Shown here: positions 7,013-13,786 of the stretch, piece after piece
How positions within the stretch are numbered: position 1 is the stretch's first letter
Layout: each line of letters opens with the position of its first letter
Source: Actinomycetota bacterium
GTDB lineage: Bacteria > Actinomycetota > Actinomycetes > Streptosporangiales > Streptosporangiaceae
Direction: 5' to 3'
Length of the DNA stretch: 17,633 nt
Assembly: GCA_003168295.1 (NCBI GenBank)
Contig: PMST01000502.1
Coordinates: 600-18,232, forward strand
Translations under genes and position numbers: made by a program
Notes under the pieces: model-generated
Databases searched by the model: none
The model's input: only the letters and a program-made list of their open reading frames with translations
What the model was told of the DNA's origin: nothing

Positions 7013-8284
7013 ATGCAACAGCCGACGTGCCCGTTCGACCACGGCTCACAGCCCGGCAATGCCGCCGGCGTGGCGGTCTTCGACCGCCTCACCTACGATG
7101 AGCGAACCGCGCTTTACACCGACCTGCGCCACGCTGGCGGAGTAACCTACACCCCGGCCAGAGATGCCTGGCTGGTCACCAGCTATGAGTTGTGCAACGA
7201 GGTCTATCAGCAGCCAGAGAGATTCTCCTCGGCACAAGCCGCGACCTTTGCCAGCGCCTTCCGCCAGTCACCGGCCGCCCGCGCGGTGCTGAAAACATCG
7301 CAGGTGGGCAGCCGGGCGCGAACCCTGCTCCAAACCGACCCCCCGGAGCACACGCGCTACCGGCGGATCATGCAACGCGCCCTCGAGCCGGGCAAGTTCA
7401 TGCGCCAGATCACCCCCCGGGTCCGGGAAATCGTCGCCGGACTGCTCGATTCCGCCGCGGCCACCGGACGTTTCGACGCAGTTACCGACTACGCGGTGCA
7501 CGTGCCCATCCGGGTAATCGCAGCGGTTCTCGACGTCCCCGAACACGACGTCGTGCGACTCAAGCTGTGGACCGATCACCTTTTCGCCGTGCAGATCGAC
7601 AATGTCGACGAAGAGACCGTGGTCCAGGCGGCACACAGCGTCATCGAGATGGAAGCCTACTTCCTGGCCAAGATCGCCGACCGGCGTGCCACGTTCCGCG
7701 ACGACTTCCTCGGCCGGCTCCTGGACTCATCTGCCGGCGACGATGCCCTCAGCGACGCCGAGGTGCTCAACCTGATCGTGCACGTGATGGTCGGCGGCAC
7801 CGAGAGCACCACCAATTTCCTGGGCACCCTCATCTACCTTCTGCTGTCTACCGACGGCCTGCTGGACAGACTTCGTGCCGACCGGTCACGCATCCCCGGA
7901 GTCATCGAGGAGTGCCTGCGATTCGGCTGCCCGCTCGAAGTCAGCATCCGGATCGCGGTGGGCGAGCAGCGGATCGGCGACACCATCATCCCCGACGGCG
8001 GCCGGGTACTGATCGCGATCGCGTCGGCCAACCGCGACGAACAGCAGCTCGGGGACGGGGATTTCGACGAAAACCGGGACATGCGCGGCGCGCCGCATCT
8101 GACATTCGGCCGCGGGATACATGCGTGCATCGGCCAGCAGCTGGCCCGCCGCGAGGCCCTGATCACCGTCGAGGGCCTGCTCGACCGGATATCAGCGCCG
8201 CGCCTGGACCCGCAGGGCACGCCCGCACCCCTCGACACCCTCGGAGCGATCGGTTACCGCCACCTCCCGCTGGTGACTTCATGA
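7013..8284 (+). CDS. Cytochrome P450 monooxygenase
   Basis: This 423-residue soluble class I bacterial P450 has every diagnostic motif: C-helix HTRYRRIMQRAL, I-helix GGTESTT (residues 261-267, oxygen-activating region), the ExxR triad start E300-C-L-R303, and the heme loop FGRGIHACIG with Cys372 as thiolate ligand. ATG 7013 is chosen for AAAGAGGTG just upstream; longer open frame upstream overlaps subunit 2. It overlaps the ferredoxin gene by ATGA (8281-8284), so the two are co-translated redox partners. A hydroxylation at the start of the pathway, before oxidation by the SDR and CoA activation, is the simplest role. Substrate unknown. Confidence 0.95.
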   Translation: MQQPTCPFDHGSQPGNAAGVAVFDRLTYDERTALYTDLRHAGGVTYTPARDAWLVTSYELCNEVYQQPERFSSAQAATFASAFRQSPAARAVLKTSQVGSRARTLLQTDPPEHTRYRRIMQRALEPGKFMRQITPRVREIVAGLLDSAAATGRFDAVTDYAVHVPIRVIAAVLDVPEHDVVRLKLWTDHLFAVQIDNVDEETVVQAAHSVIEMEAYFLAKIADRRATFRDDFLGRLLDSSAGDDALSDAEVLNLIVHVMVGGTESTTNFLGTLIYLLLSTDGLLDRLRADRSRIPGVIEECLRFGCPLEVSIRIAVGEQRIGDTIIPDGGRVLIAIASANRDEQQLGDGDFDENRDMRGAPHLTFGRGIHACIGQQLARREALITVEGLLDRISAPRLDPQGTPAPLDTLGAIGYRHLPLVTS

Positions 8285-8469
8285 AAGTTTTCATCGACCG
8301 CCGGCTCTGCGAAGGCAACGCGCTGTGCGAGTTCTACGCCCCCGCGGTGTTTTCCGTAGACGAGGACGGCAAGCCCAGCTACAACCCCGACGTACCGCCC
8401 GAGCACGGCGAGGCCACCGAAACCGCCGAGCAGATGTGCCCCCAGCGCGCCGTGCGAATAAAGCGCTGA
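8281..8469 (+). CDS. 3Fe-4S ferredoxin, P450 partner
   Basis: This 62-residue ferredoxin of the small actinobacterial P450-associated class has the pattern C10-x5-C16 (CEGNALC) and a third ligand C53 in MCPQRAV. That is the three-cysteine signature of a single 3Fe-4S cluster. It begins MKVFIDRRLCEG and is acidic in the middle, suited to docking a P450. It overlaps the P450 stop by four bases. A matching reductase is not adjacent; the nearest candidate is the reductase at 1091-2095, in the other TetR-linked unit. Confidence 0.93.
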   Translation: MKVFIDRRLCEGNALCEFYAPAVFSVDEDGKPSYNPDVPPEHGEATETAEQMCPQRAVRIKR

Positions 8470-8508
8470 TCGCCCCACCGACCGCCAGCCAACGCAGGGA
8501 GAACCACG

Positions 8509-9303
8509 ATGAAACCACACGACCAGCTTCTCGACTTGACCGGCCGCCACGCGGTGATCACCGGAGCGGCCGGCGGAATCGGCGCGGCCGTCACCCGGCG
8601 ACTTGCCGAGGCCGGAGCCGACGTCCATCTGCTCGACATCGACAAGACCGCGCTCGACGCGCTGGCCGGCCAGCTGCGCAGCGACGGCGCGCGGGCCGAG
8701 AGCTGGGCGGTCAACCTGCGCCGCGAAGACTCGATCAGCGAATTCTTCACCGCGTTCGCCGCCGCCGGGCACACCCCGCGCATCTGGGTCAACAACGCCG
8801 GGATCGCACCCCGGCGCCCCGCCCTGAAGATCAGCGCCGCCGACTGGGACGAAGTGCTCGACCTGAACCTGCGGGCAGCGTACCTGGCCGCCAGCCGCGC
8901 CGCCCAGATGATGATCGACGCGGCGGTGCCCGGGGTGATCGTCAACATGTCCTCCTCCACCGCACACCGCGCCGACGCCAACCCGCTGCACTACCGCGTC
9001 TCCAAGACCGGGCTCATCTCGATGACCCAGAGCCTCGCCGTCGAACTCGGCCGGCACGGCATCCGCGTCGTCGCCGTCGCGCCGACACTCGTCAACACCC
9101 CGCCGCTGCAAGCGATGCTCCAGGCCGGCGGCCCGGATGCGTTTGCCGAACTGGGCTTTGAGGCCTTCGTCAAACGGCTGCCGCTGCGTCGGATGGCCGA
9201 ACCCGACGACGTCGCCAACGGCGTCCTGTTCCTCGTCAGCGACATGGCCGCCATGATCACCGGATCAGTCCTCGACATCGACGGCGGCCAAACCGCGAAA
9301 TGA
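8509..9303 (+). CDS. Short-chain dehydrogenase/reductase (SDR)
   Basis: This 264-residue classical SDR has the cofactor motif TGAAGGIG (residues 18-25), an aspartate at the end of the second strand (LLDIDK) that suggests NAD preference, NNAG, and the catalytic Ser (about 149), Tyr162 and Lys166 in YRVSK. The C-terminus VLDIDGGQTAK is typical. AGGGAG lies 10-12 nt before the ATG. It follows the ferredoxin by 39 nt in the same direction, so it is likely the last gene of the core operon and may oxidise the alcohol made by the P450. Function is by family only. Confidence 0.92.
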   Translation: MKPHDQLLDLTGRHAVITGAAGGIGAAVTRRLAEAGADVHLLDIDKTALDALAGQLRSDGARAESWAVNLRREDSISEFFTAFAAAGHTPRIWVNNAGIAPRRPALKISAADWDEVLDLNLRAAYLAASRAAQMMIDAAVPGVIVNMSSSTAHRADANPLHYRVSKTGLISMTQSLAVELGRHGIRVVAVAPTLVNTPPLQAMLQAGGPDAFAELGFEAFVKRLPLRRMAEPDDVANGVLFLVSDMAAMITGSVLDIDGGQTAK

Positions 9304-9311
9304 CCCCGATG

Positions 9312-9330
9312 GGCCGGGCGGCTGCCGGCC
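9312..9330 (+). terminator. Weak stem-loop after the SDR
   Basis: GGCCGG (9312-9317) and CCGGCC (9325-9330) form a 6-bp stem with a 7-nt loop, 8 nt past the SDR stop. A palindrome GGCGGCGCCGCC follows at 9333-9344. No T-run follows, and GC-rich DNA yields such stems by chance. Confidence 0.2.
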
Positions 9331-9458
9331 TCGGCGGCGCCGCCAGCTGAGCCCGGGGCGAAGGCGTACCCGGCGGGTCCATCTGCCGCGCCGGGCCGGT
9401 TCCCGCATGCCGCGATACCCCGGCCGCACTGGCCGGCACCGGAGAGAAAGGCGATCCC

Positions 9459-9779
9459 ATGACGATCTACTTCGTCCGCTTCGAGCACCCCGACGAAGCC
9501 GGCTGGCAGCGCTGGGTCCGTCCCCACGTGGACTGGCTCAATGAGCAAGTCAGCAAGGGAACGATCATCGCCTCCGGCCCGTCCGTCGGCACCACGGTAC
9601 GGCAGGGCCTGCTCGTCATGCGGGCCAAGGATGAACCGGCTCTCATCGCCGTCGTGCAGACCGACCCTTTCTGGGTCAACGGGATCGTCGAGAACCTGCA
9701 GATCACCCAGTGGGACCCGCTCTTCGGGGCCTTCCGTGAACTCTCCAGCAACCCCGAAGGACCAGACCTGCCGGCTTGA
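9459..9779 (+). CDS. YciI-family small protein
   Basis: This 106-residue ferredoxin-like alpha/beta protein is of the YciI/muconolactone-isomerase-like fold: MTIYFVRFEHPDEAGW at the start, ASGPSVG in the middle, and QTDPFWVNGIVENLQITQWDPLFG at the end, matching the DPF...G...W.P YciI pattern. Members appear as accessory or enzyme-like proteins in aromatic and CoA-ester catabolic clusters, mostly without a defined reaction. ATG 9459 is preceded by GGAGAGAAAGG. It lies 155 nt after the SDR and converges with the MarR gene, so it may be the operon tail or have its own promoter in that gap. Confidence 0.8.
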   Translation: MTIYFVRFEHPDEAGWQRWVRPHVDWLNEQVSKGTIIASGPSVGTTVRQGLLVMRAKDEPALIAVVQTDPFWVNGIVENLQITQWDPLFGAFRELSSNPEGPDLPA

Positions 9780-9894
9780 GGCCCGGCCTGCGGGCGGGAA
9801 CTATCCGGCCAGCGGTCAACCCGGCCGTCGCGCGGGATGCTCGGGCAACTGGCCGAAGGCTGACCCGGGGCTTGACCGGGCCGTGCGGCGGGTA

Positions 9895-10392
9895 TCAGAG
9901 GCCCGCAGTCGGAGCCGTTGTCGGGGTGGTCTCCGGTGGCAGCACGAGATCGGCTACCGCGAAGTTCCTGGCCCAGTTCCGGAGTACCGCGGCCCGCTTC
10001 TCGTAAGTCATTTCGTCTTGCAGCGCGGTCAGACTGCGCAGGCACCGCTCGAAGACGCGCTCGACCATGTCCAAGCCGGCGGGGGTGGCCCTGACCAGCG
10101 TGACCCGTTTGTCAGCGGGAGAGGGAAGCCGGTCAACGAGCGCGAGGGCTTCCAGCTCGGTCGCGAGGCGGGAGGCAAGCCCGCGAGGGATGTCGAGCCG
10201 GACCGAGAGATCGGTTACCGTCCGGGTCGCCGACCTGACTCCGGCCAGCTGCACCAGGGCCTGGAACGCAAGGGGGTCGGTACCCATCCTGCGCGCCTCC
10301 TGGTCGATGATCCTGAAGGCCCGCCGTATCAGGTACCGGCCGTCCGCGACGGCGGCATACTGGGACTCTTCGAATGCGCCCGGAATTGTCAT
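9895..10392 (-). CDS. MarR-family transcriptional regulator
   Basis: This 165-residue protein has a MarR winged helix: LAFQALVQLAG, then a recognition region TVTDLSVRLDIPRGLASRLA, then the wing LVDRLPSPADKRVTLVRATPAG. Terminal helices before and after would form the dimer interface. ATG 10392 has GGAGGGAGGT just upstream. It is convergent with the YciI gene and lies downstream of the PPOX-like gene on the same strand with about 210 nt between, which is enough for its own promoter. Likely role is ligand-relieved repression of a nearby catabolic unit. I found no clear palindromic operator close to it. Confidence 0.88.
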   Translation of the reverse strand: MTIPGAFEESQYAAVADGRYLIRRAFRIIDQEARRMGTDPLAFQALVQLAGVRSATRTVTDLSVRLDIPRGLASRLATELEALALVDRLPSPADKRVTLVRATPAGLDMVERVFERCLRSLTALQDEMTYEKRAAVLRNWARNFAVADLVLPPETTPTTAPTAGL

Positions 10393-10497
10393 CTACCTCC
10401 CTCCGTGCATCTCGTCGAGGACCATAGTAGTTTCCCCCGCCGCGCGGAGAGCGGCCTGAAGCTCCGCGCACCCATTTGCCGATGGAGGGCATTAGAC

Positions 10498-10515
10498 CGC
10501 CACACCGGAGTGGCG
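10498..10515 (-). terminator. Weak stem-loop downstream of the PPOX-like gene
   Basis: CGCCAC and GTGGCG form a 6-bp stem around ACCGGA, about 87 nt past the PPOX-like stop. It lies in the 209-nt spacer before the MarR gene, in which I see no other gene. No T-run. Confidence 0.2.
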
Positions 10516-10601
10516 TCAGGCCCGCCGCGACCTTGAGCAGGGTCCTCACCTGGTCCGGGAAGGGAAGGGCGCGCACCGGAGACGCTCCCCTGCGGCGCAG
10601 G

Positions 10602-11057
10602 TCAGGGCTGCCCGGCGAGCCGCGCCGCGGTGGCTGCGGCGCGGTCGCCGATCCGCTCCTGGCGGGCGAGTTCGGCGGTGGCCTGGAACAGCATCGGGGT
10701 CAGCGCCACCCCGCGGGTGTCGCTTTCGACCGCGGTGACGTCGAAGACCACCACGTCCCGGCGGTCCTCCATCTCCTGGATCTGGGTGGCGTGCAGGCGG
10801 ACGGAGTAGGCCTGGCGGGCGCCGATGACCAGGAGCAGGGCCTGCGGGCGCTGCGCCAGGTAGCGGGTGGTGCGCCCGGCGACGAGCACGCACACGAGGT
10901 GCTCGTCGCCGGTCCACCACTGGCGGGCGGAAGACAAGGTCGCGTGCGGGCAGCCCTGGTCATCGACCGTGAACAGCGGCTGGACAGCCTGCTCGTCGCC
11001 GGCGGCCGCATCGTTCAGCAGGGCGGCGACCTCGTCGGGCAGCTCGGTGTCAGACAC
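10602..11057 (-). CDS. Pyridoxamine-5'-phosphate-oxidase-like flavin-binding protein
   Basis: This 151-residue split-barrel protein contains FTVDDQGCPHATLSSARQWW (flavin/F420-barrel strand pattern), LLLVIGARQAYSVRLHATQI and a helical C-terminus. I place the start at the GTG at 11057 (V-S-D-T-E-L-P) because it overlaps the end of the upstream ubiX fragment by 8 nt, and the homologous relic near 15627 starts at the same point relative to ubiX. Open frame continues upstream but into other gene remnants. It is the only intact copy of the gene that normally followed ubiX here. The role is unknown; an accessory to a prenyl-FMN decarboxylase or a flavin reductase is a guess. Confidence 0.72.
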   Translation of the reverse strand: MSDTELPDEVAALLNDAAAGDEQAVQPLFTVDDQGCPHATLSSARQWWTGDEHLVCVLVAGRTTRYLAQRPQALLLVIGARQAYSVRLHATQIQEMEDRRDVVVFDVTAVESDTRGVALTPMLFQATAELARQERIGDRAAATAARLAGQP

Positions 11058-11188
11058 CGACAGCGGCCTTGTGGTCGAACGCCGGTGAGGTCCCGTCCCA
11101 CCGCCGGAACAGGGTGTGCTCGATCGCGAACTGGTCAAGGATCTTGCCCGCGGTCTGGTTGAGGAGGTCGTCGATGGTCTCCGGCTGG
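11050..11188 (-). pseudogene. ubiX 3' fragment (second copy)
   Basis: These 139 nt encode the last 45 residues or so of a UbiX homologue: PETIDDLLNQTAGKILDQFA followed by a LFRRWDGT motif and the stop. They match the intact ubiX end at 15620-15761; over the last 99 nt before the break I count 7 differences. The similarity stops abruptly at 11188 and upstream sequence belongs to a flavin monooxygenase. There is no start codon, and the frame is by chance open into the monooxygenase remnant. Confidence 0.85.
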
Positions 11189-11781
11189 AGCCGCTCGGCG
11201 CCGTCGGCCCGATGTGCTCCGTCGGAGCGATAAGGGCCGCGCGGGAGACGATCTGCTCGTCGAAGGTTCCCGGGAACGTGATCCCGGACTCCTGCCTGAT
11301 CATTGCTGTGAGCGCCGTCGCAGTCCACGAGATAACGCGTGCTGAGCTCTGACTCGCTGCCCTCGCTGTCGACGACGAGATCGACGTGATCGTCCGATTG
11401 CGTGAAGGAACGCAGCTCGACCTCGCGGCGCACGTCGACGCCGAGCTCGGCTGCACGCTCGCCCAGAACGCGCTCGATGTCGCGCTGGTTGATCGGCAGG
11501 ACGTACGTCGGGTTGTCCGCGCCGAGAATGTGCAATGGCACCGGCAGCGTCCCGAAGTAGAACGCGGGCGCAGGCGTCGGCGCTCCCTGACCGCCGAACC
11601 ATTCGAAGAGACCGCGGTGGTCCAGCAGGCGCACCACCTGGCCGCCGATCCCGTGTGCCTTGTCCGCCTGGCTCGCCTCGGGCAGTCGCTCCAGCACGAC
11701 AGGGTCGATACCGGCGAGCTTCAGCTCGCAGGCGAGGAAGAGCCCGACAGGCCCTCCGCCGACGATGATGACATCAAACAT
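11189..11781 (-). pseudogene. FAD-dependent aromatic monooxygenase N-terminal fragment
   Basis: It starts MFDVIIVGGGPVGLFLACEL at ATG 11781 (AAAGGA upstream), the Rossmann FAD motif of group A flavoprotein hydroxylases (PHBH fold). KAHGIGGQVVRLLDHRGLFE and the YLVDCDGAHS motif (usual DG motif) follow. Near 11310 the homology changes frame to RQESGITFPGTFDEQ and then TEHIGPTA, indicating a one-base indel. At 11188/11189 it is cut and joined to the ubiX tail. About 195 of some 400-500 expected residues remain, so it is inactive. Such enzymes hydroxylate phenols or aromatic acids, which fits the UbiD/UbiX context. Confidence 0.82.
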
Positions 11782-12003
11782 TACCGATCCTTTGCTCTTC
11801 GTATGCGGGAATCGTGCGCGCCTCTCCGGGTTCGAGGTGGTCGAAACCCCGCGGCGAGCCGGGCGAACGCATCGCTCATGAGCGGACGCAAACCGACCGA
11901 AGCTCTGGTGCGGAGCCAGAGATCGATGACGAGCATCGGCGTGGTGACGGCCGCACTGGCAACCAGCCGCGGGTGGACGTCGCCGTCCGCATCGACGCCT
12001 AGC
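11781..12003 (-). pseudogene. Probable TetR-family regulator C-terminal fragment
   Basis: The frame reads GVDADGDVHPRLVASAAV, then an IDLWLR motif, then LRPLMSDAFARLAAGF, which resembles the last two helices of TetR regulators (PRLVASA...LWL...L...AFARLAAG). It ends with TAA at 11783-11781 overlapping the monooxygenase ATG (TAATG), a natural-looking end. The N-terminal DNA-binding domain is missing; upstream sequence is an esterase remnant. The left limit of the fragment is approximate and the family call rests on pattern only. Confidence 0.45.
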
Positions 12004-12363
12004 CCCGCAAGGTTGCTGCCAGCTGACGCGACCGACAGGACAATGCGGTCGGCGCGGCCGGTCTGGTTGACCGGGGCGCGATAGGCGGCCTTGACGTCCT
12101 TCAGCGGGGTCAGGTGGATGCTCGGGCGCGGGCAGGTAGTCGGCCGGTACGGCGCGCATGCCCGTCTCACGGGCCAGGCTGGACGCCAGCCCCGCCGATC
12201 CCCCGGCGGAGCCAAGCGCGAAGCCGCCGCCGTGAATGTGGAAGATGGTGCGGCCTGGGTCGACGTCCGCGATCTTGTTCAAGATCACGGGGATGCCACC
12301 CAGGTCGCCGGTCGTCGTGCGGACGTCCGGCGGCGGGGGCTGCGAGCTGAGCGTCTGCTCGAG
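12004..12363 (-). pseudogene. HSL-type esterase internal fragment (second copy)
   Basis: This fragment is homologous to the esterase at 12728-13653. It carries FLEQTLSSQPPPPDVRTT, the oxyanion motif FHIHGGGFALGSAGG, then ETGMRAVPADYLPAPEHP. The frame then shifts near 12110-12125 to PLKDVKAAYRAPV and a degraded nucleophile elbow SVASAGSNLA, where the intact copy has SGESVGGNLA. Both ends are cut: upstream it joins an alpha/beta-hydrolase N-half, downstream a TetR-like tail. Loss of the C-terminal catalytic Asp and His rules out activity. Confidence 0.8.
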
Positions 12364-12731
12364 GAACGGATGCCGCCGACCAGTTCCGGCTCCGTGGCCG
12401 CCGCGATGGTGGCCGCCCCGCCCGAGATGGACTGCCCCGCGATCACGGCGGGCCCGCCCAGGTTGCGGATCAGCGCGAGCAGGTCGCCAGCGACGTCGGT
12501 GCGTGAGATGGCCTGCTTGCCCGTGACCGACGGCCAGCCCATGCTGGACTCACCGTGCCCGCGCAGGTCCGCGTTGGCGACCCGGTAGCCGGCCTGCGCC
12601 AGCCTGGGCGCCAGGAACCGGTAGGCCTGCCTGCGGTCGCCGATGCCGTGCGACAGCACGACCAGCGGACCCTGCCCGGTCACGTCGTACGCGATCCGGC
12701 CACCGTCGATATCAGCGAATTCGGTCATCAT
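12364..12731 (-). pseudogene. Alpha/beta-hydrolase N-terminal half
   Basis: It starts at ATG 12731 overlapping the esterase stop (ATGA). The sequence has FADIDGGRIAYDVTGQGPLV, the oxyanion LSHGIGDRRQAYRFLAP, the ADLRGHGESS loop and the nucleophile elbow AGQSISGG, as in epoxide hydrolase / dehalogenase / C-C hydrolase families. After EPELVGGI (about 12364) homology changes to the HSL esterase fragment in another frame. The cap, catalytic acid and histidine are missing, so a stable active enzyme is unlikely. It would still be transcribed with the intact esterase upstream. Confidence 0.78.
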
Positions 12732-13555
12732 GTTCCCCTTGCCAACGGCGTGAGCGGTGCCTGCTGGGTGATGTTGTCCTGAACGAACCTGGCGGTCCGG
12801 TTGAGGGCGGCATCGCCTTCGTCGAGGAGGGCGGCGAAGGCCTGGAAGACGTGCGGGACGCCTGGGGTGATATCGAGGATGACGGCCACGTCATCGGCGG
12901 CGGCTTTCACCGCGAGGCGGGTGGCGTCGTCGAGGAGCACCTCGTGTGATCCGGCCTGGATCAGCAGCGGCGGCAGTCCGGACAGGTCAGCGAAGATGGG
13001 GCTGACCAGGGGGTCGGCCGCGTCGGTGCCGGCGAGGGAGTCTCCGGCCCGCCTGCGGATGGCCGCGGCGCTGATGTTCGGGTCGGCCCCGGCCTTGCCC
13101 GTGTAGCTGCTGCCGGTCACCGTGAGATCCGTCATCGGGGAGAACGGCACCGCCGCGGCGGGCATCATCAGGCCTTGCGCCCTGCCCGCGACGAGGAGTC
13201 CGACGGCCAGGTTGCCGCCGACCGACTCGCCCGACACGACGACGTGACCGGCCCCGCCGGCCTGCCCGGCCAGCGCCTGGTAGGCGGCGGTGACGTCCTG
13301 GAGCGCGGCCGGGTAGGGGTGCTCGGGCGCGAGCCGGTAGCCGACCGACACAGCGCGCATGCCGGTCTTGCGGGCCAGGGCAGACGCCAGCCCGACCGAT
13401 CCTGCGGCGGAGCCGAGCGCGAACCCGCCGCCGTGGATGTGGAAGATGGAGCCGTGCGGCTTGACGTCCGCGATATCGATGAAGACCACGGGGACGCCGC
13501 CCAGGTCGCCGGGCGTCGTGCGGACGTCGGCCGGCAGGGGCTGCGCGGTGAGCAT
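12728..13555 (-). CDS. HSL-family alpha/beta-hydrolase (esterase/lipase), N-terminus displaced by frameshift
   Basis: This hormone-sensitive-lipase-type esterase has the HGGG oxyanion motif FHIHGGGFALG, the nucleophile elbow SGESVGGN (G-x-S-x-G), the acid region ADPLVSPIFADLSGLPPLLI and the histidine in GVPHVFQ. All catalytic elements are present in one frame. The first in-frame ATG is at 13555, with GAG but no good SD. The expected N-terminal 27 or so residues lie in another frame (13571-13653). The protein could be made truncated from 13555, be a pseudogene, or reflect a sequence error in the G-run at 13567-13570. Likely substrates are short acyl or aryl esters. Confidence 0.75.
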   Translation of the reverse strand: MLTAQPLPADVRTTPGDLGGVPVVFIDIADVKPHGSIFHIHGGGFALGSAAGSVGLASALARKTGMRAVSVGYRLAPEHPYPAALQDVTAAYQALAGQAGGAGHVVVSGESVGGNLAVGLLVAGRAQGLMMPAAAVPFSPMTDLTVTGSSYTGKAGADPNISAAAIRRRAGDSLAGTDAADPLVSPIFADLSGLPPLLIQAGSHEVLLDDATRLAVKAAADDVAVILDITPGVPHVFQAFAALLDEGDAALNRTARFVQDNITQQAPLTPLARGT

Positions 13556-13570
13556 CTGCTCGAGCAGGGG

Positions 13571-13653
13571 CGCTGGACAGCGACGTCCCCGCCGAGGTCG
13601 AACGGGGCGTTGCGGAGGATCCGGTCAACCATGTCACGCTGCTGGGCAGTCAT
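13571..13653 (-). pseudogene. Out-of-frame N-terminus of the HSL esterase
   Basis: ATG 13653 with AGGACAGCG upstream begins MTAQQRDMVDRILRNAPFDL, a plausible natural HSL N-terminal cap. It runs out of frame at the C-run (minus strand) near 13567-13575, after which the homologous LLEQMLTAQ is read in the frame of the main ORF. Confidence 0.65.
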
Positions 13654-13730
13654 CGCTGTCCTACTTTCTTGACTACAGGTTAGGCCGGTCATTCGTAAGA
13701 TCGGTGGACCCGGGGGCTCGCCGACCTTGT

Positions 13731-13748
13731 GGCGGGCCTGTGCCCGCC
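13731..13748 (-). terminator. Stem-loop downstream of the F420-dependent reductase
   Basis: GGCGGGC (13731-13737) and GCCCGCC (13742-13748) form a perfect 7-bp stem around CTGT, about 40 nt past the reductase stop and upstream of the esterase promoter region. It lacks a T-tract. Confidence 0.35.
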
Positions 13749-13786
13749 GGCGGCTGAGCTGGCGAGAGCGGCAGGCTCAGGTGCGC

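Noticed and set aside
7192..8469. Plus-strand 425-codon frame over the P450 and ferredoxin
   Set aside because: It is an Arg/Pro-rich shifted frame of the P450; its last part is the ferredoxin itself, which has its own ATG at 8281.
9813..9878. Distant GGTCAA/TTGACC complementarity between the YciI and MarR genes
   Set aside because: Arms are imperfect beyond 7 bp and about 50 nt apart; too weak for a bidirectional terminator call.
10438..10576. Minus-strand frame beginning VRALPFPDQVRTLLKVAAG
   Set aside because: It has no SD or known family and runs into the MarR shadow; it might be a remnant but I cannot support a gene.
10602..11456. 284-codon version of the PPOX-like protein
   Set aside because: The extra N-terminus is out-of-frame monooxygenase and ubiX remnant; homology begins at GTG 11057.
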